64,000 nt of DNA from Paenibacillus sp. FSL K6-1330 (GCF_037976825.1 NZ_CP150269.1:3237501-3301500), one strand, 5' to 3'; shown: positions 9,001-18,136, numbered from the stretch's first letter. The notes: a model not told the origin generated them from the letters alone. Numbers and translations: made by a program.

Positions 9001-10737
9001 TTGAATTCTCGAACCAAGAAATTTTTGTCTTATTATAAACCGTATCTGGGGTTATTATTTGCAGACTTGGCATGCGCTTTTGTGGTCTCGGCCATTACAC
9101 TCATGCTTCCGCTCTGTATACGATATATCACCATTAACGTGTTGGAAGGGAGCTCCCCGAACCCGTTGAACCAAATCTATGGGGTGGGTGCCGTCATGCT
9201 GGCCATGGTCCTCATCCACACCTTCTGCGATATGTTCATTTCTTACAAAGGACATATGATGGGGGCTTATATGGAGAGTGACATGAGACGGGAGTTGTTT
9301 GACCATTTTCAGAAGCTGTCTTTTGAGTTCTACGATGAGAACAAAACCGGGCAGCTCATGACCCGCACTACCAATGACATTCTATCGCTAACCGAATTGT
9401 ACCACCATGGACCCGAAGATATCCTCATTTCCGTTCTGAAGTTCCTCGGCGCATTCATCATCTTAATGTATATTGACGTGAAGCTTACCCTCATCGTGTT
9501 TCTCTTTCTGCCGGTGATGGCTGTGTTTGCTTTTTATTTTAATAAGAAGATGAATGTGGCGCTGCGGGTAAGCAAGGATCGGATCGGGGATATCAACGCG
9601 CAGGTGGAGGATTCTCTATCGGGTATCCGCGTGGTGAAGTCGTTTACGAACGAACATGTGGAGAGGAAGAAATTCGCCTACGCTAACGGGCGGTTCGTTG
9701 ACAGCAGAAGGGAAGGGTATAAGAGTGAAACCTACTTTCACGAAGGGTTGGTCGGGTTTACCCAACTCATTACCATCGCGGTTATTGTGTTTGGCGGAGC
9801 CGCCATCGTGGATGCCTCGCTGGAACTGGCGGATTTGCTGACCTTTTTCTTGTGCATCGGCATTCTCATCGAACCGATCCAGCGGCTGGTTAATTTCGCT
9901 AGGCTGTATCAGGAGGGGATCACGGGATTCGACCGGTTCATGGAAATTCTGGAGGTAGAGCCGGATATCGAGGATTCCGTGGATGCTGCGGCGATCACGC
10001 AGGTTCAGGGGAATATCACATTTCAGAACGTGAGCTTTAAATATAAAGATAACTATGATTATGTGCTGAAACATGTATCGCTGGACATCGAGCCCGGCGA
10101 ATATGTGGCATTGGTAGGCCCATCCGGCGTCGGCAAGACGACATTGTGTTCGTTGATTCCGCGCTTTTATGAAGTGAGTGAAGGACGCATTATGCTGGAT
10201 GGACGCGATATCCGGAATATCACACAGCACTCGTTAAGAAGTCATATTGGGATTGTTCAGCAGGATGTGTATTTGTTTGCGGGGACCGTCTTCGATAATA
10301 TCCGGTATGGCAATATGGAGGCCAGCGAGGAAGAAATCATCGAAGCTGCAAAAAGAGCGAATGCCCATGATTTCATCATGGCACTGCCGGACGGTTATGA
10401 TACGGATATTGGGCAGCGCGGCGTCAAGCTGTCCGGAGGGCAAAAGCAGCGGCTCAGCATTGCACGCGTGTTCCTAAAGAATCCGCCGATCCTCATTTTT
10501 GATGAAGCGACTAGTTCCCTGGATAATGAAAGCGAGAGAGCTGTCCAGGATTCGCTGGAGCGGTTAAGTAATAACCGCACAACGCTTGTCATCGCTCATC
10601 GCCTGACAACGGTACGGAATGCACAGCGAATCGTCGTTTTATCCGAGGACGGAATTAAAGAACAGGGCACGCATGATGAATTAATTGCTCGTCAAGGCGC
10701 TTATGCCAATTTATATAATATGCAGTTAACCATATAA
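9001..10737 (+). CDS. ABC exporter, fused permease-ATPase
   Basis: A 578-residue half-transporter: six membrane helices (about residues 15-300) followed by an ATPase domain with Walker A GPSGVGKTT (about 373-381), signature LSGGQKQR (477-484) and Walker B ILIFDEATSSLD (497-508). It would work as a homodimer in the cytoplasmic membrane, exporting a lipid, drug or peptide. The TTG at 9001 is preferred over the ATG at 8986 because GGAGGAG lies 6 bases before it, and the ATG has no site of its own. The upstream leader and competing hairpins suggest induction by ribosome-targeting or otherwise translation-affecting compounds, as for BmrCD; substrate unproven. Confidence 0.92.
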   Translation: MNSRTKKFLSYYKPYLGLLFADLACAFVVSAITLMLPLCIRYITINVLEGSSPNPLNQIYGVGAVMLAMVLIHTFCDMFISYKGHMMGAYMESDMRRELFDHFQKLSFEFYDENKTGQLMTRTTNDILSLTELYHHGPEDILISVLKFLGAFIILMYIDVKLTLIVFLFLPVMAVFAFYFNKKMNVALRVSKDRIGDINAQVEDSLSGIRVVKSFTNEHVERKKFAYANGRFVDSRREGYKSETYFHEGLVGFTQLITIAVIVFGGAAIVDASLELADLLTFFLCIGILIEPIQRLVNFARLYQEGITGFDRFMEILEVEPDIEDSVDAAAITQVQGNITFQNVSFKYKDNYDYVLKHVSLDIEPGEYVALVGPSGVGKTTLCSLIPRFYEVSEGRIMLDGRDIRNITQHSLRSHIGIVQQDVYLFAGTVFDNIRYGNMEASEEEIIEAAKRANAHDFIMALPDGYDTDIGQRGVKLSGGQKQRLSIARVFLKNPPILIFDEATSSLDNESERAVQDSLERLSNNRTTLVIAHRLTTVRNAQRIVVLSEDGIKEQGTHDELIARQGAYANLYNMQLTI

Positions 10738-10742
10738 GCAGG

Positions 10743-10796
10743 AAAAGGCGATTGTGATCGGTTTATGCACCGGTCAGCAAATCGCCTTTTTCCTAT
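10743..10796. terminator. intrinsic terminator between ABC exporter and TerC gene
   Basis: AAAAGGCGATT pairs with AATCGCCTTTT around an inner GATCGG/CCGGTC stem, followed by T-rich sequence. It lies between converging genes and may act in both directions. Confidence 0.8.
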
Positions 10797-10846
10797 TATT
10801 GGATCGATTTATGGATTACGTTGTCCTGTTTCATCCGAAACAGGAT

Positions 10847-11671
10847 TTACCCTTGAAGCGTTTTCCCAGGCTGCTGATCTTCCACTTCCTTGATTGTATT
10901 GTCTTCGTCTTGTACCTTCTCTTTCGATGAACTAAACCATCCGATAATGGCAATCAGCACAAGAACAATATAGAAGGATGCCTTCCAGATCGTGCTCTCC
11001 GGGAAGTGATGGTCGATAAGGGCAACATCGGGATGCGCAAGGGTGATGACTGCAAGTTTGACCCCAACCCAACCGACAATGAGGAATGCCGCCACTTCAA
11101 GTCCGGGGCGCTGCTGCAGCAGCTTCACGAAGTAGGATGCCGCGAAACGCATGATGATCAGACCAATGAATCCTCCCAGGAAGATGACGATAAATTGACC
11201 TCCGTCCAAGCCGCCGATGTTCGCCAGACCGCTTGGAGGCAGTGCCACAGCCAGCGCTACGGCTGCAAGTATCGAGTCTACGGCAAATGCGATGTCTGCA
11301 ACTTCCACTTTGAAGACGGTCATCCAGAAGCCGGATTGCTTCTTGGGTTTGTCCGGTTTCGGCTTGGCGTCTTCCGTCGGTTTCTTGCCTTTGATCACGT
11401 GTTTCAATGTGTGATTGATCGAAATGTAGAGAAGATAAAGTGCGCCAATGGCTTGTACCTGCCATACGTCCACCAGGAACGAGATTAAGAACAGTGATCC
11501 GATGCGGAAGACAAACGCTCCGAGCAACCCGTAAAATAAAGCCTTTTTACGCTGTTCCTCGGGTAAATGTTTTACCATAATGGCAAGGACCAGCGCATTA
11601 TCTGCTGCAAGCAACCCTTCCAGTGCGATGAGCACCAACAGTACCCATCCATACTCCAACAAAAGCTCCAT
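10847..11671 (-). CDS. TerC-family membrane protein, Mn-riboswitch controlled
   Basis: A 274-residue membrane protein with seven or more helices and the TerC signature segments ALEGLLAADNALVLA near residue 17-31 and VEVADIAFAVDSILAAVAL near 120-140, whose acidic residues are thought to carry metal. A charged lysine/proline-rich loop separates the halves (about 93-110). TerC relatives such as YkoY/YceF (MeeY/MeeF) in Bacillus subtilis are linked to manganese export and metallation of secreted enzymes. Regulation by the yybP-ykoY riboswitch just upstream supports a manganese role here. The start at 11671 has AGGAGG upstream at the expected spacing. Confidence 0.92.
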   Translation of the reverse strand: MELLLEYGWVLLVLIALEGLLAADNALVLAIMVKHLPEEQRKKALFYGLLGAFVFRIGSLFLISFLVDVWQVQAIGALYLLYISINHTLKHVIKGKKPTEDAKPKPDKPKKQSGFWMTVFKVEVADIAFAVDSILAAVALAVALPPSGLANIGGLDGGQFIVIFLGGFIGLIIMRFAASYFVKLLQQRPGLEVAAFLIVGWVGVKLAVITLAHPDVALIDHHFPESTIWKASFYIVLVLIAIIGWFSSSKEKVQDEDNTIKEVEDQQPGKTLQG

Positions 11672-11706
11672 ACCAGTTCCTCCTAGTTTTGTAGTATTGA
11701 AGGCAC

Positions 11707-11734
11707 AAAAAGACCTCCACCGGCAGGTGAAGGC
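11707..11734 (-). terminator. riboswitch-controlled terminator before TerC gene
   Basis: On the minus strand GGCCTTCACC pairs with GGTGGAGGTC (two G-U pairs) around TGCC and is followed by TTTTTG. It lies between the riboswitch aptamer and the TerC start and would be the off-state terminator. Part of it resembles the upstream GGTGAAGGTC arm, so the two can compete. Confidence 0.8.
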
Positions 11735-11750
11735 CCTTTATAATCCAAAA

Positions 11751-11865
11751 GAGACCTTCACCACAGAGTGTGGTAAAGGTCTCGCAAACAACGTATCGTT
11801 GCCAACAAAGCCGGGGAACTTTCCCGTAATGACGACTTTGTTGTGTCAGCTACTCCCCTTTAATC
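11751..11865 (-). promoter_or_regulatory. yybP-ykoY manganese riboswitch
   Basis: Reading the minus strand, the conserved elements appear in order: AAAGGGGAGTAGC (11850-11862), CATTACGGG and CCCCGGCTTTGTTGGCAACG, then GCGAGACC followed by a long stem GAGACCTTTACCACA / TGTGGTGAAGGTCTC. This is the yybP-ykoY class, which binds Mn2+ and turns on manganese-handling genes. A terminator follows and then the TerC gene, the classic partner of this riboswitch. Confidence 0.92.
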
Positions 11866-11935
11866 ACGTTCCTGCATAACTGATATCGTCATCAGTTAAG
11901 CCGTGATATAAAGATATAAATTTTTGGGGCATAAG

Positions 11936-12859
11936 TCAAGCTTTTTTACTTGAATTCAGCAGAATACGACTCCATCGGAACGGTCTATTCTTAATGGTAG
12001 AGCGTCTCCTCGCTTTTACATTAACGCTTGATAAAACCACGCTAAGGAACACAAGGACAGCACCCCAATATTGATTGGAATTCATGATCTCGTGAGCAAA
12101 CCAGAATCCGACCAGTGCCGCGAATACAGGTTCCAGGGAGAACACAAGTCCCGTCCGGGTAGCCGTGGTATATTTTTGGGCGATCGTCTGGAAGATGAAC
12201 CCGACCGCGGTGCATACAACGCTAAGAACAAGGACGGCAATCCATGAGTGGGTCGTGCTTGGCCATACTGGAGTTTCAAAGAGTAGAGACGAGATGTACG
12301 CATACAATCCCGTGAACCCAAGCTGCAGGATGCCGAGGCTTAGCGTATCGACCTTCTGCGCGGCAGTGCTTACCATATTAATATGAAGCGCATAACATAA
12401 TGCCGCCGCTATGCAGAACAGATCACCGATCTTAAATGTAAAAGGAAGCTGGATGGTCAACAGCGCAATGCCGGTTAAGGCTAGCAAAATACTGACAATC
12501 ACTTTGTTCTCTATTTTTTTCTTAAATAGAAACGTATGTAATAAAGGGACAAATACCACCGTTAAACTGACCAGAAATCCGGCATTGGATGTTGTCGTGG
12601 TCTTCAGACCGAAGGTAAGCGCGGTGAACATGATAAATAATATAAAGCCTAGGAGCATGGCATACCGAATCGTCTTTACGTTAACCTGGCGCAAGCGGGG
12701 GAAGAAAATCACTCCTGCGAGTATAAAGGCCAATCCGAAGCGTAGGGCTATCAAATTAAACTCTCCTAGCGAATCTAGTCCCACTTTCATAAAAAGATAG
12801 GACGAGCCCCAACAAATGGTGATGAACAAAATCATAAGATCGGCCTTCAGCGGTTTCAA
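11936..12859 (-). CDS. EamA/DMT-family permease
   Basis: A 307-residue protein with about ten membrane helices in two EamA repeats. The first begins WGSSYLFMKVGLDSLG and the second is centred on YALHINMVSTAA through QYWGAVLVFLSVVLSSV. Family members export metabolites or amino acids by exchange. Translation probably starts at TTG 12859, because GGAGG lies 9 bases upstream and no ATG is better placed. It is divergent from the LysR gene, 127 bp apart, a common arrangement in which the LysR protein controls the transporter. Substrate unknown. Confidence 0.87.
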   Translation of the reverse strand: MKPLKADLMILFITICWGSSYLFMKVGLDSLGEFNLIALRFGLAFILAGVIFFPRLRQVNVKTIRYAMLLGFILFIMFTALTFGLKTTTTSNAGFLVSLTVVFVPLLHTFLFKKKIENKVIVSILLALTGIALLTIQLPFTFKIGDLFCIAAALCYALHINMVSTAAQKVDTLSLGILQLGFTGLYAYISSLLFETPVWPSTTHSWIAVLVLSVVCTAVGFIFQTIAQKYTTATRTGLVFSLEPVFAALVGFWFAHEIMNSNQYWGAVLVFLSVVLSSVNVKARRRSTIKNRPFRWSRILLNSSKKA

Positions 12860-12986
12860 GTTCTTTTTCCTCCTTCTAGTGATTGAACAAAATCAGTATA
12901 CTCACGTACAATAGACAAGTAAAACGAATGTTTCTAATAATAAATATGAGTAAAATTCATGTATGAAATGATCAGGAGGATTTCCC

Positions 12987-13856
12987 ATGAGTATAAATAA
13001 ATTCAAAGTATTATTGAAGGTCGTCGAGCTCGGCAGCTTAACCAAAGCCGCCGAAGTTATGGGATTTACACAGTCCGGTGTCAGTCACATGATCAACAGT
13101 CTGGAAGATGAATTTGGTTTCTCATTGCTGATACGGAATCGTTCAGGAGCGAAGCTGACGACCAATGGCGAGGAGATTCTGAAGACGATACGTGAAATCC
13201 TGAAGTGGAACGAACATTTGGAGCAGCAGGTGGCTTCCATTCATGGTATCGAACTGGGTACCATTCATATCGGTACCTTTACGAGTGTCGGTGTTCACTG
13301 GCTGCCGGGGATTATTCAGGATTTCCAGCGGGATTATCCCCATATCGACATTCGATTGGTTGAAGGAGATTACCGGGAAATTGAGGATTGGATCGCGGAG
13401 GGCAAGATTGATTGCGGCTTCCTTTCACTTCCAACTTCGGATATATTCGATGCGATTCTCCTGCACCAGGACCCAATGCTTGTATTGCTGCCAATGGAAC
13501 ATCCGCTCAGTTCGGAGGACTCTATTACATTGTCCCAGATTGAGAATGAACCGTTTATTATGCCCAGCCAAGGTTCCGATTATGATGTGAACCGGATGCT
13601 GGAGAAGGCCCGGATCAAGCCGGATATCAAATATACACTTGGTGACGATTATGCCATTATGGCCATGGTGGAGAAAGGCCTTGGCATTAGCATTCTTCCT
13701 GAACTTGTGCTGCGAGGGCAGCAGCGAAATATACGGTTGATCGAATTGAAGGAGAAGAGCTTCAGATCGCTCGGCATTGCCGTAAACTCCATGCGAGAAA
13801 TATCTCCAGCTACGAAGCGATTCTTGAATTATGTTAAGAGTTATCCCAAGCTGTAG
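12987..13856 (+). CDS. LysR-family transcriptional regulator
   Basis: A 289-residue LysR regulator with an N-terminal winged helix (residues about 1-60, FKVLLKVVELGSLTKAAEVMGFTQSGVSHMI) and a periplasmic-binding-like co-inducer domain (about 88-289). The AGGAGG site 7 bases upstream fixes the start. It is divergent from the EamA permease and probably regulates it and itself through the shared 127-bp region. The inducer is not predictable. Confidence 0.9.
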   Translation: MSINKFKVLLKVVELGSLTKAAEVMGFTQSGVSHMINSLEDEFGFSLLIRNRSGAKLTTNGEEILKTIREILKWNEHLEQQVASIHGIELGTIHIGTFTSVGVHWLPGIIQDFQRDYPHIDIRLVEGDYREIEDWIAEGKIDCGFLSLPTSDIFDAILLHQDPMLVLLPMEHPLSSEDSITLSQIENEPFIMPSQGSDYDVNRMLEKARIKPDIKYTLGDDYAIMAMVEKGLGISILPELVLRGQQRNIRLIELKEKSFRSLGIAVNSMREISPATKRFLNYVKSYPKL

Positions 13857-14014
13857 CTGCTAAACGGACGCTAAATGAAGCTCATACCCAGCATCTAGGC
13901 TCTATTACAAGGCAAGAGCTTCGTTCATGTTATTTCACTACATAAAACAATTCGTGTCACAAAATCGCTTGTTGGGATTGTTATATAGGTAAACAAAGAA
14001 GGAGGTGAGCTCGC

Positions 14015-14608
14015 TTGCAGCCAACCATCCCCGGGGAAGCGGAAGGAAAAAGAGAAGCCATTGAAGCGGTTGTAGAACAAGTCAAAGCAGGAGACAAACA
14101 AGCATACCAAGCGATCATCATCCAGTTTGAGCGGCAGATGTACACGTACTGCTACTATATTCTTAAAAATCATGCGGAGACCGAAGATGCGGTACAAGAG
14201 ATTTTTATTCGTGCCTATGAACATCTTCATCAGTACAAGAGACAAGTGTCTTTCTCCGCCTGGTTGTATAAAATGGCCTATCATCATTTGATCAATATTA
14301 AAAAGAAGCAGAGCCGCTTTCTTAACCTGATCGAGCATTACAAGGAACAGCAGCCGGTTGTGCAAATATCTCATCACGAGCCGGTTGTGTACGAGCTGTT
14401 AACATATCTTACATCAGAAGAACGACACATATTGCTGCTGAAGGCGGTTGAACAGTATACCTTTGAGGAAATCAGCGACATTATGGGAATCAAATCAGCA
14501 ACGATACGAAAGAAGTATGAACGGTTACGACATAAACTGATGGACCGAATAAGCCAAAAAGGAGAGGTGGCACGTGGGACAATCGCCGAAACAAACGGAA
14601 TTCGCTGA
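14015..14608 (+). CDS. ECF RNA polymerase sigma factor
   Basis: A 197-residue ECF sigma factor. Region 2 reads YTYCYYILKNHAETEDAVQEIFIRAYEHL (about residues 45-75), and region 4 is the helix-turn-helix EEISDIMGIKSATIRKKYERLRHKL near residues 150-180. It probably begins at TTG 14015, which has GGAGGTGA 6 bases upstream. The next gene overlaps its 3' end by 35 bases and encodes the predicted membrane anti-sigma protein, so the two are translationally coupled. The stress signal is unknown; envelope stress is usual for this arrangement. Confidence 0.9.
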   Translation: MQPTIPGEAEGKREAIEAVVEQVKAGDKQAYQAIIIQFERQMYTYCYYILKNHAETEDAVQEIFIRAYEHLHQYKRQVSFSAWLYKMAYHHLINIKKKQSRFLNLIEHYKEQQPVVQISHHEPVVYELLTYLTSEERHILLLKAVEQYTFEEISDIMGIKSATIRKKYERLRHKLMDRISQKGEVARGTIAETNGIR

Positions 14609-15773
14609 AATGAATGCACTAGAAGAAATGATTCGTGAATCGACTTTACCGAAGAATAGCATGAGCTATCAAATTATGAACAGGATTGGAGAACGTGAAA
14701 TGACAAGGACAAGAACATCATCCAAACGAAGACCGAATGTTTTAAAAAGAACAATACTCGTTGCATCCGCAGCTGTTGTGCTGGGAGGAAGCGTAATCGG
14801 GTCAGGATTTGTATCGCCGGTCATGGCAGCAACCCTGAAGCAAATCCCAGTGCTCGGCGTGTTATTCGAAGGAACCAGCGAAGATGCAGTTAAAGCCGCT
14901 ATAGAGCAAGGGATTCTATCCGAACCTAACTTGAGCGTAACTCACGATGGCGTGACTTTAAAAATAGCTGACCTTCTATATGATGGAACCCGTTTGTCCT
15001 TTATACTGGAGCGCGAGGGAGTGGATTTACCGAGTACAGCTTCTCCGTATTTTAGCAAAGATGCTAAATTCATCAGTAATCCCGATAGTGAGTATGTTAA
15101 GTCGAGGACAGTAGCTAAGGAAGATCAGGAAAAAGGCTATATCGAAAGACCGCGAATTCTGGTAGACGGACAAGAAGTGGAAATGGGAGAAGGTATTTTC
15201 GGAGACTATCCTCGACAGGATAATGCCTATATCGTTGAACTTACCAAAGATCTGAAATTACCTGATCAATTCGAGCTGACCATTCAGGCTAACGTGACTC
15301 AAGTGAATGAAACCTTTGAATTCAAGGTCCCTGTGAACGTCACTAATAAATCGGTTGTCGTAAAGCCGGAGCAGGCTACGAAATCGGATGGACAATTCAG
15401 TTATACCGTCAAGCAATTGGATATTTCACCGGTATCGACCCGCCTGGTTCTGGATAGTAAAGGCGAGGTGCCGGCTTCTGCAGAGCAAACAGGCGATTAT
15501 AGCGCCAGCATGGTATATTACGAACTTGTGGATGATCAAGGGAATGTGCTGAATCCTCGAAAGTTTGATTACTTTAACAGCAAGCCCGAGACTGAATATC
15601 ATATCGATCAATTGTTCAGTCCTGTAAACGGAACTCCGAAATCCATAACGATTAAGCCGTTTACCCTGACCGTAAATAACAAGGATTGGAGCGTTATCGG
15701 TCAAGGGAAGGACAGCCGCGGGGATAAAACATATCTGAAGGATCTGGAAATGACCATTCCGGTTCAACCATAA
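14574..15773 (+). CDS. DUF4179-type anti-sigma factor, membrane-anchored
   Basis: A 399-residue protein: a cytosolic N-terminal segment (1-55), one membrane helix (about 59-86, TILVASAAVVLGGSVIGSG), then a large extracytoplasmic region beginning with the DUF4179 signature (LKQIPVLGVLFEGTSEDAVKAA) and ending in beta-rich sequence (DUF5643-like). Such proteins hold the partner ECF sigma factor at the membrane until released. The GTG start at 14574 follows GGAGAGGTGG at about 4-8 bases, inside the sigma gene. The extracellular part presumably senses the wall or a ligand. It is followed immediately by a MITE-like repeat. Confidence 0.82.
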   Translation: MGQSPKQTEFAEMNALEEMIRESTLPKNSMSYQIMNRIGEREMTRTRTSSKRRPNVLKRTILVASAAVVLGGSVIGSGFVSPVMAATLKQIPVLGVLFEGTSEDAVKAAIEQGILSEPNLSVTHDGVTLKIADLLYDGTRLSFILEREGVDLPSTASPYFSKDAKFISNPDSEYVKSRTVAKEDQEKGYIERPRILVDGQEVEMGEGIFGDYPRQDNAYIVELTKDLKLPDQFELTIQANVTQVNETFEFKVPVNVTNKSVVVKPEQATKSDGQFSYTVKQLDISPVSTRLVLDSKGEVPASAEQTGDYSASMVYYELVDDQGNVLNPRKFDYFNSKPETEYHIDQLFSPVNGTPKSITIKPFTLTVNNKDWSVIGQGKDSRGDKTYLKDLEMTIPVQP

Positions 15774-15792
15774 CAACGAGTGTAAGTATAAG

Positions 15793-16008
15793 GGGGGTGT
15801 CCCAAAAGATCTTAGATCTTGCGGGAGGCCCCCCTTCTTGCTGTTAGAAGACGCTCCATGTACGAATCGTTCCTCCCATCGCTGTTGCTTGTCCGGAATC
15901 GATTCGTCCTCTCCGCTACGCCGTCCAGATTGCTTACCTTTATCTGACACACTTTCTGTTTATGAGAGTCGTACGTCAAGCAACTAAATCTACTTTTGGG
16001 ACGGCCCC
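15793..16008 (-). repeat. MITE-like dispersed repeat, copy B (shortest form)
   Basis: The family element in reverse orientation: GGGGGTGTCCCAAAAG at the left and CTTTTGGGACGGCCCC at the right, giving clear terminal inverted repeats. It lacks both internal hairpin inserts seen in copies A, C and D, so it approximates the minimal element of about 216 bp. The conserved block with CGGAATCGATTCGTCCTC and the AGATCTTAGATCT palindrome is present. It sits between the anti-sigma gene and the convergent flavin reductase gene and could serve as their terminator. Confidence 0.85.
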
Positions 16009-16030
16009 TTTCATTCATCATCACGCTGGC

Positions 16031-16651
16031 TTAAGTTTCGGCCCGAAATGTTTTGCCTAACGGATTGCCAAGGCCATAATAATGCCGAAAATTATAGATT
16101 AGCGGACTCCATTTGGCGGGATCAATGTGATGTTCATTCAAGATGATATTGTTATGGGCGTGTACATGGATCGCCTGTGTTTCGACAATGGCAAACATGG
16201 AAGAATAGTCGGGAATCCGAATGTTTTTCACGGTAGCCTCGATTTGAATGGGACACTCCATAATGCGAGTTGGCTTTACGGTGACAGAATCCGCAGGCGT
16301 TAACCCACATACCGCATATTTATCTTTTTCATATGAAAAACCGTTCTTTGCCTTATCATCAGGAACTGGATATTTTCCTGTATGAGGGGCTAACTGCTCA
16401 ACATTTTCCCATATGGAAGGGTCAGGAAGGTTGATGACACATTCCGGATGTCTTTCCAAGTTCTCTATCGCTTTACCCCCGAGTCCGATTCCTAAAATAA
16501 TATATTCCCCGAGCGCCCATGAAGAGGATATGGGACTAATATTTACGGTATCATCTTCATTTAGCGTATTGAGTAAAATAACCGGAGTTCCATAGTAAAG
16601 AATTTTCGGTTTAATGATGTCCGTGCCGATCATGCCAGTAATTTCCTTCAT
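16031..16651 (-). CDS. flavin reductase family protein (FMN-binding split barrel)
   Basis: A 206-residue protein with the flavin-reductase-like FMN-binding split-barrel pattern: VILLNTLNEDDTVNISPISSSWALG near residues 24-48, then LGIGLGGKAIENLERHPECVINLP at 53-76. It should bind FMN and use NAD(P)H, acting as a flavin reductase or flavoredoxin-like enzyme in the cytosol. The start at 16651 has GGGAGG about 9 bases upstream. It is divergent from an ArsR-like regulator 100 bp away, which probably controls it. The natural substrate is unknown. Confidence 0.85.
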   Translation of the reverse strand: MKEITGMIGTDIIKPKILYYGTPVILLNTLNEDDTVNISPISSSWALGEYIILGIGLGGKAIENLERHPECVINLPDPSIWENVEQLAPHTGKYPVPDDKAKNGFSYEKDKYAVCGLTPADSVTVKPTRIMECPIQIEATVKNIRIPDYSSMFAIVETQAIHVHAHNNIILNEHHIDPAKWSPLIYNFRHYYGLGNPLGKTFRAET

Positions 16652-16751
16652 AAAAAGATTCCTCCCAAATGATCTGTTCTATCCAAAATCATTGTAAAAT
16701 AGAAAAGATTCGATGCTCATCGAAATGTGGATTACATGAGGAGGGATGTAG

Positions 16752-17441
16752 ATGTATGCGAATCCAAATGCAGCCTTGGTAGCATCACTCGTTAGTGAGG
16801 CATCGAGAGCGGCTATATTAACCGTCTTATTGGATGGGCGCTATCACCCGGCAAGCGAGCTGGCGTACATGGCAAAAATTAAACCGCAAACGGCCAGCTT
16901 CCATTTATCGAAAATGGTAGCGGCGAATCTGGTCACCGTCGAACAACAGGGAAGACATCGTTATTACGGAATACAGGATCAAGAGGTTGCCCAGGTCATG
17001 GAGACACTTCTATCCATAACGCCTCCTGTCGAAATAAGATCATTAAACCAAGCCACGGAGACTGAAGCCATACGTCAGGCAAGGACTTGTTATGATCATC
17101 TTGCGGGGAATTTGGGAATCCAATTGACAAATTCGCTGCTCAGCGCCGGGGTCATATCCGAAGTGGAAGATCAATATATGGTTACAGAAAAAGGGGAGAA
17201 CTTCTTCAAGGAATTTCAGATTGATCTGAGTCGTGTTAAGCGCCAACGCCGCTCTTTCGCATATCGATGCCTGGATTGGAGTGAAAGACGCCATCACTTG
17301 GCCGGAGCATTGGGCCATGCCCTGCTCGAAAGATTACTCGAGTTACATTGGATACAACGCGTTCCAAGAACAAGAGCCATACAAATTACGCCTGAAGGCA
17401 AAGAGGGGTTAAAAGAAACATTCCATATTGATATGGAGTAG
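16752..17441 (+). CDS. ArsR-like winged-helix transcriptional regulator
   Basis: A 229-residue regulator with an N-terminal ArsR-type winged helix (about residues 10-85; SRAAILTVLLDGRYHPASELAYMAKIKPQTASFHLSKM with the wing LVTVEQQGRHRYYGI) and a C-terminal domain holding CYDHLAGNLGI, seen in longer ArsR relatives of Bacillales. There is no obvious cysteine metal site in the recognition helix, so a ligand other than arsenic or cadmium is likely. It is divergent from the flavin reductase gene and is its probable regulator. GAGGAGGGATGTAG before the start gives good translation. Confidence 0.85.
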   Translation: MYANPNAALVASLVSEASRAAILTVLLDGRYHPASELAYMAKIKPQTASFHLSKMVAANLVTVEQQGRHRYYGIQDQEVAQVMETLLSITPPVEIRSLNQATETEAIRQARTCYDHLAGNLGIQLTNSLLSAGVISEVEDQYMVTEKGENFFKEFQIDLSRVKRQRRSFAYRCLDWSERRHHLAGALGHALLERLLELHWIQRVPRTRAIQITPEGKEGLKETFHIDME

Positions 17442-17494
17442 GAACGGGGTTTAGGTATAGGACTAATGGTGCAGATCGACGATGCAGATAAATT

Positions 17495-17536
17495 TATGGA
17501 TGCAGAAATATGGATGCAAAAATATGGATGCAAAAA
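17495..17536 (+). repeat. three tandem 14-bp repeats
   Basis: TATGGATGCAGAAA followed by two copies of TATGGATGCAAAAA, head to tail, between the ArsR-like gene and the terminator of the quinone-reductase-like gene. It is probably a slippage product; no function is evident. Confidence 0.75.
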
Positions 17537-17542
17537 AATAAA

Positions 17543-17588
17543 AAGGACTGCCCTCACCTCATCGGAAGATGAAGGGGACAGTCCTTGA
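17543..17588 (-). terminator. intrinsic terminator of FMN-reductase gene
   Basis: AAGGACTG-CCC pairs with GGG-CAGTCCTT; on the minus strand the stem is followed by TTTTTATTTTTTTG. It ends the gene at 17597 and may also stop the ArsR-like gene. Confidence 0.8.
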
Positions 17589-17596
17589 ATTAGAGA

Positions 17597-18136
17597 TTAG
17601 CGCAGTGTTTTCAATGCTCCGCTCCATGCAAGCACTTGGTCAAGCATGCCATTCAGGTTGACGAGATGAAGATCAGCTGGTTTGAACACAGAGCCATTCT
17701 CGAAATCAGTGAATAACGAAAGTGCTGGGTGTACACGGACATCCGCTACGGACAATTCACCCAGAATTCCACGCAGATGTTCGGCAGCACGAGCGCCGCC
17801 AACAGAACCATAACTTACGATACCTGCAGCTTTATTGTTCCATGGTTCACGAGCAAAATCGAGTGCATTTTTCAAAGAGGCAGAAATACTGTGGTTGTAT
17901 TCTTGTACGATGAATACAAAGCCGTCAAGACTATTCAGCTTATTGTTCCAAGCGGTTGCTTGCTCTGTAGCATCAGCCTCGCCAAAAAGCGGGAGCTTGT
18001 AATCAGCGATGTCAACGATTTCGTAGTTTGCATCTCCGCGCTCATCGGCTATACGCTTAACCCATTCACCTACTTGTGGGCTCAAACGGCCTTGACGTGT
18101 GCTGCCTAAAATGATACCGATATTCAATTTGGACAT
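17597..18136 (-). CDS. NADPH-dependent FMN reductase (quinone/azo-reductase type)
   Basis: A 179-residue flavodoxin-fold enzyme. The FMN phosphate loop is GSTRQGRLSPQVGEW (residues 11-25), the ring-contacting loop is VQEYNHSISASLKNALDF (about 77-94) and the third loop is VSYGSVGGARAAEHLR (about 107-122). It would transfer electrons from NAD(P)H to quinones, azo dyes or metals in the cytosol. The start has AGGAGGTAAC upstream. It stands alone with its own terminator. The broad family prevents substrate assignment. Confidence 0.9.
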   Translation of the reverse strand: MSKLNIGIILGSTRQGRLSPQVGEWVKRIADERGDANYEIVDIADYKLPLFGEADATEQATAWNNKLNSLDGFVFIVQEYNHSISASLKNALDFAREPWNNKAAGIVSYGSVGGARAAEHLRGILGELSVADVRVHPALSLFTDFENGSVFKPADLHLVNLNGMLDQVLAWSGALKTLR

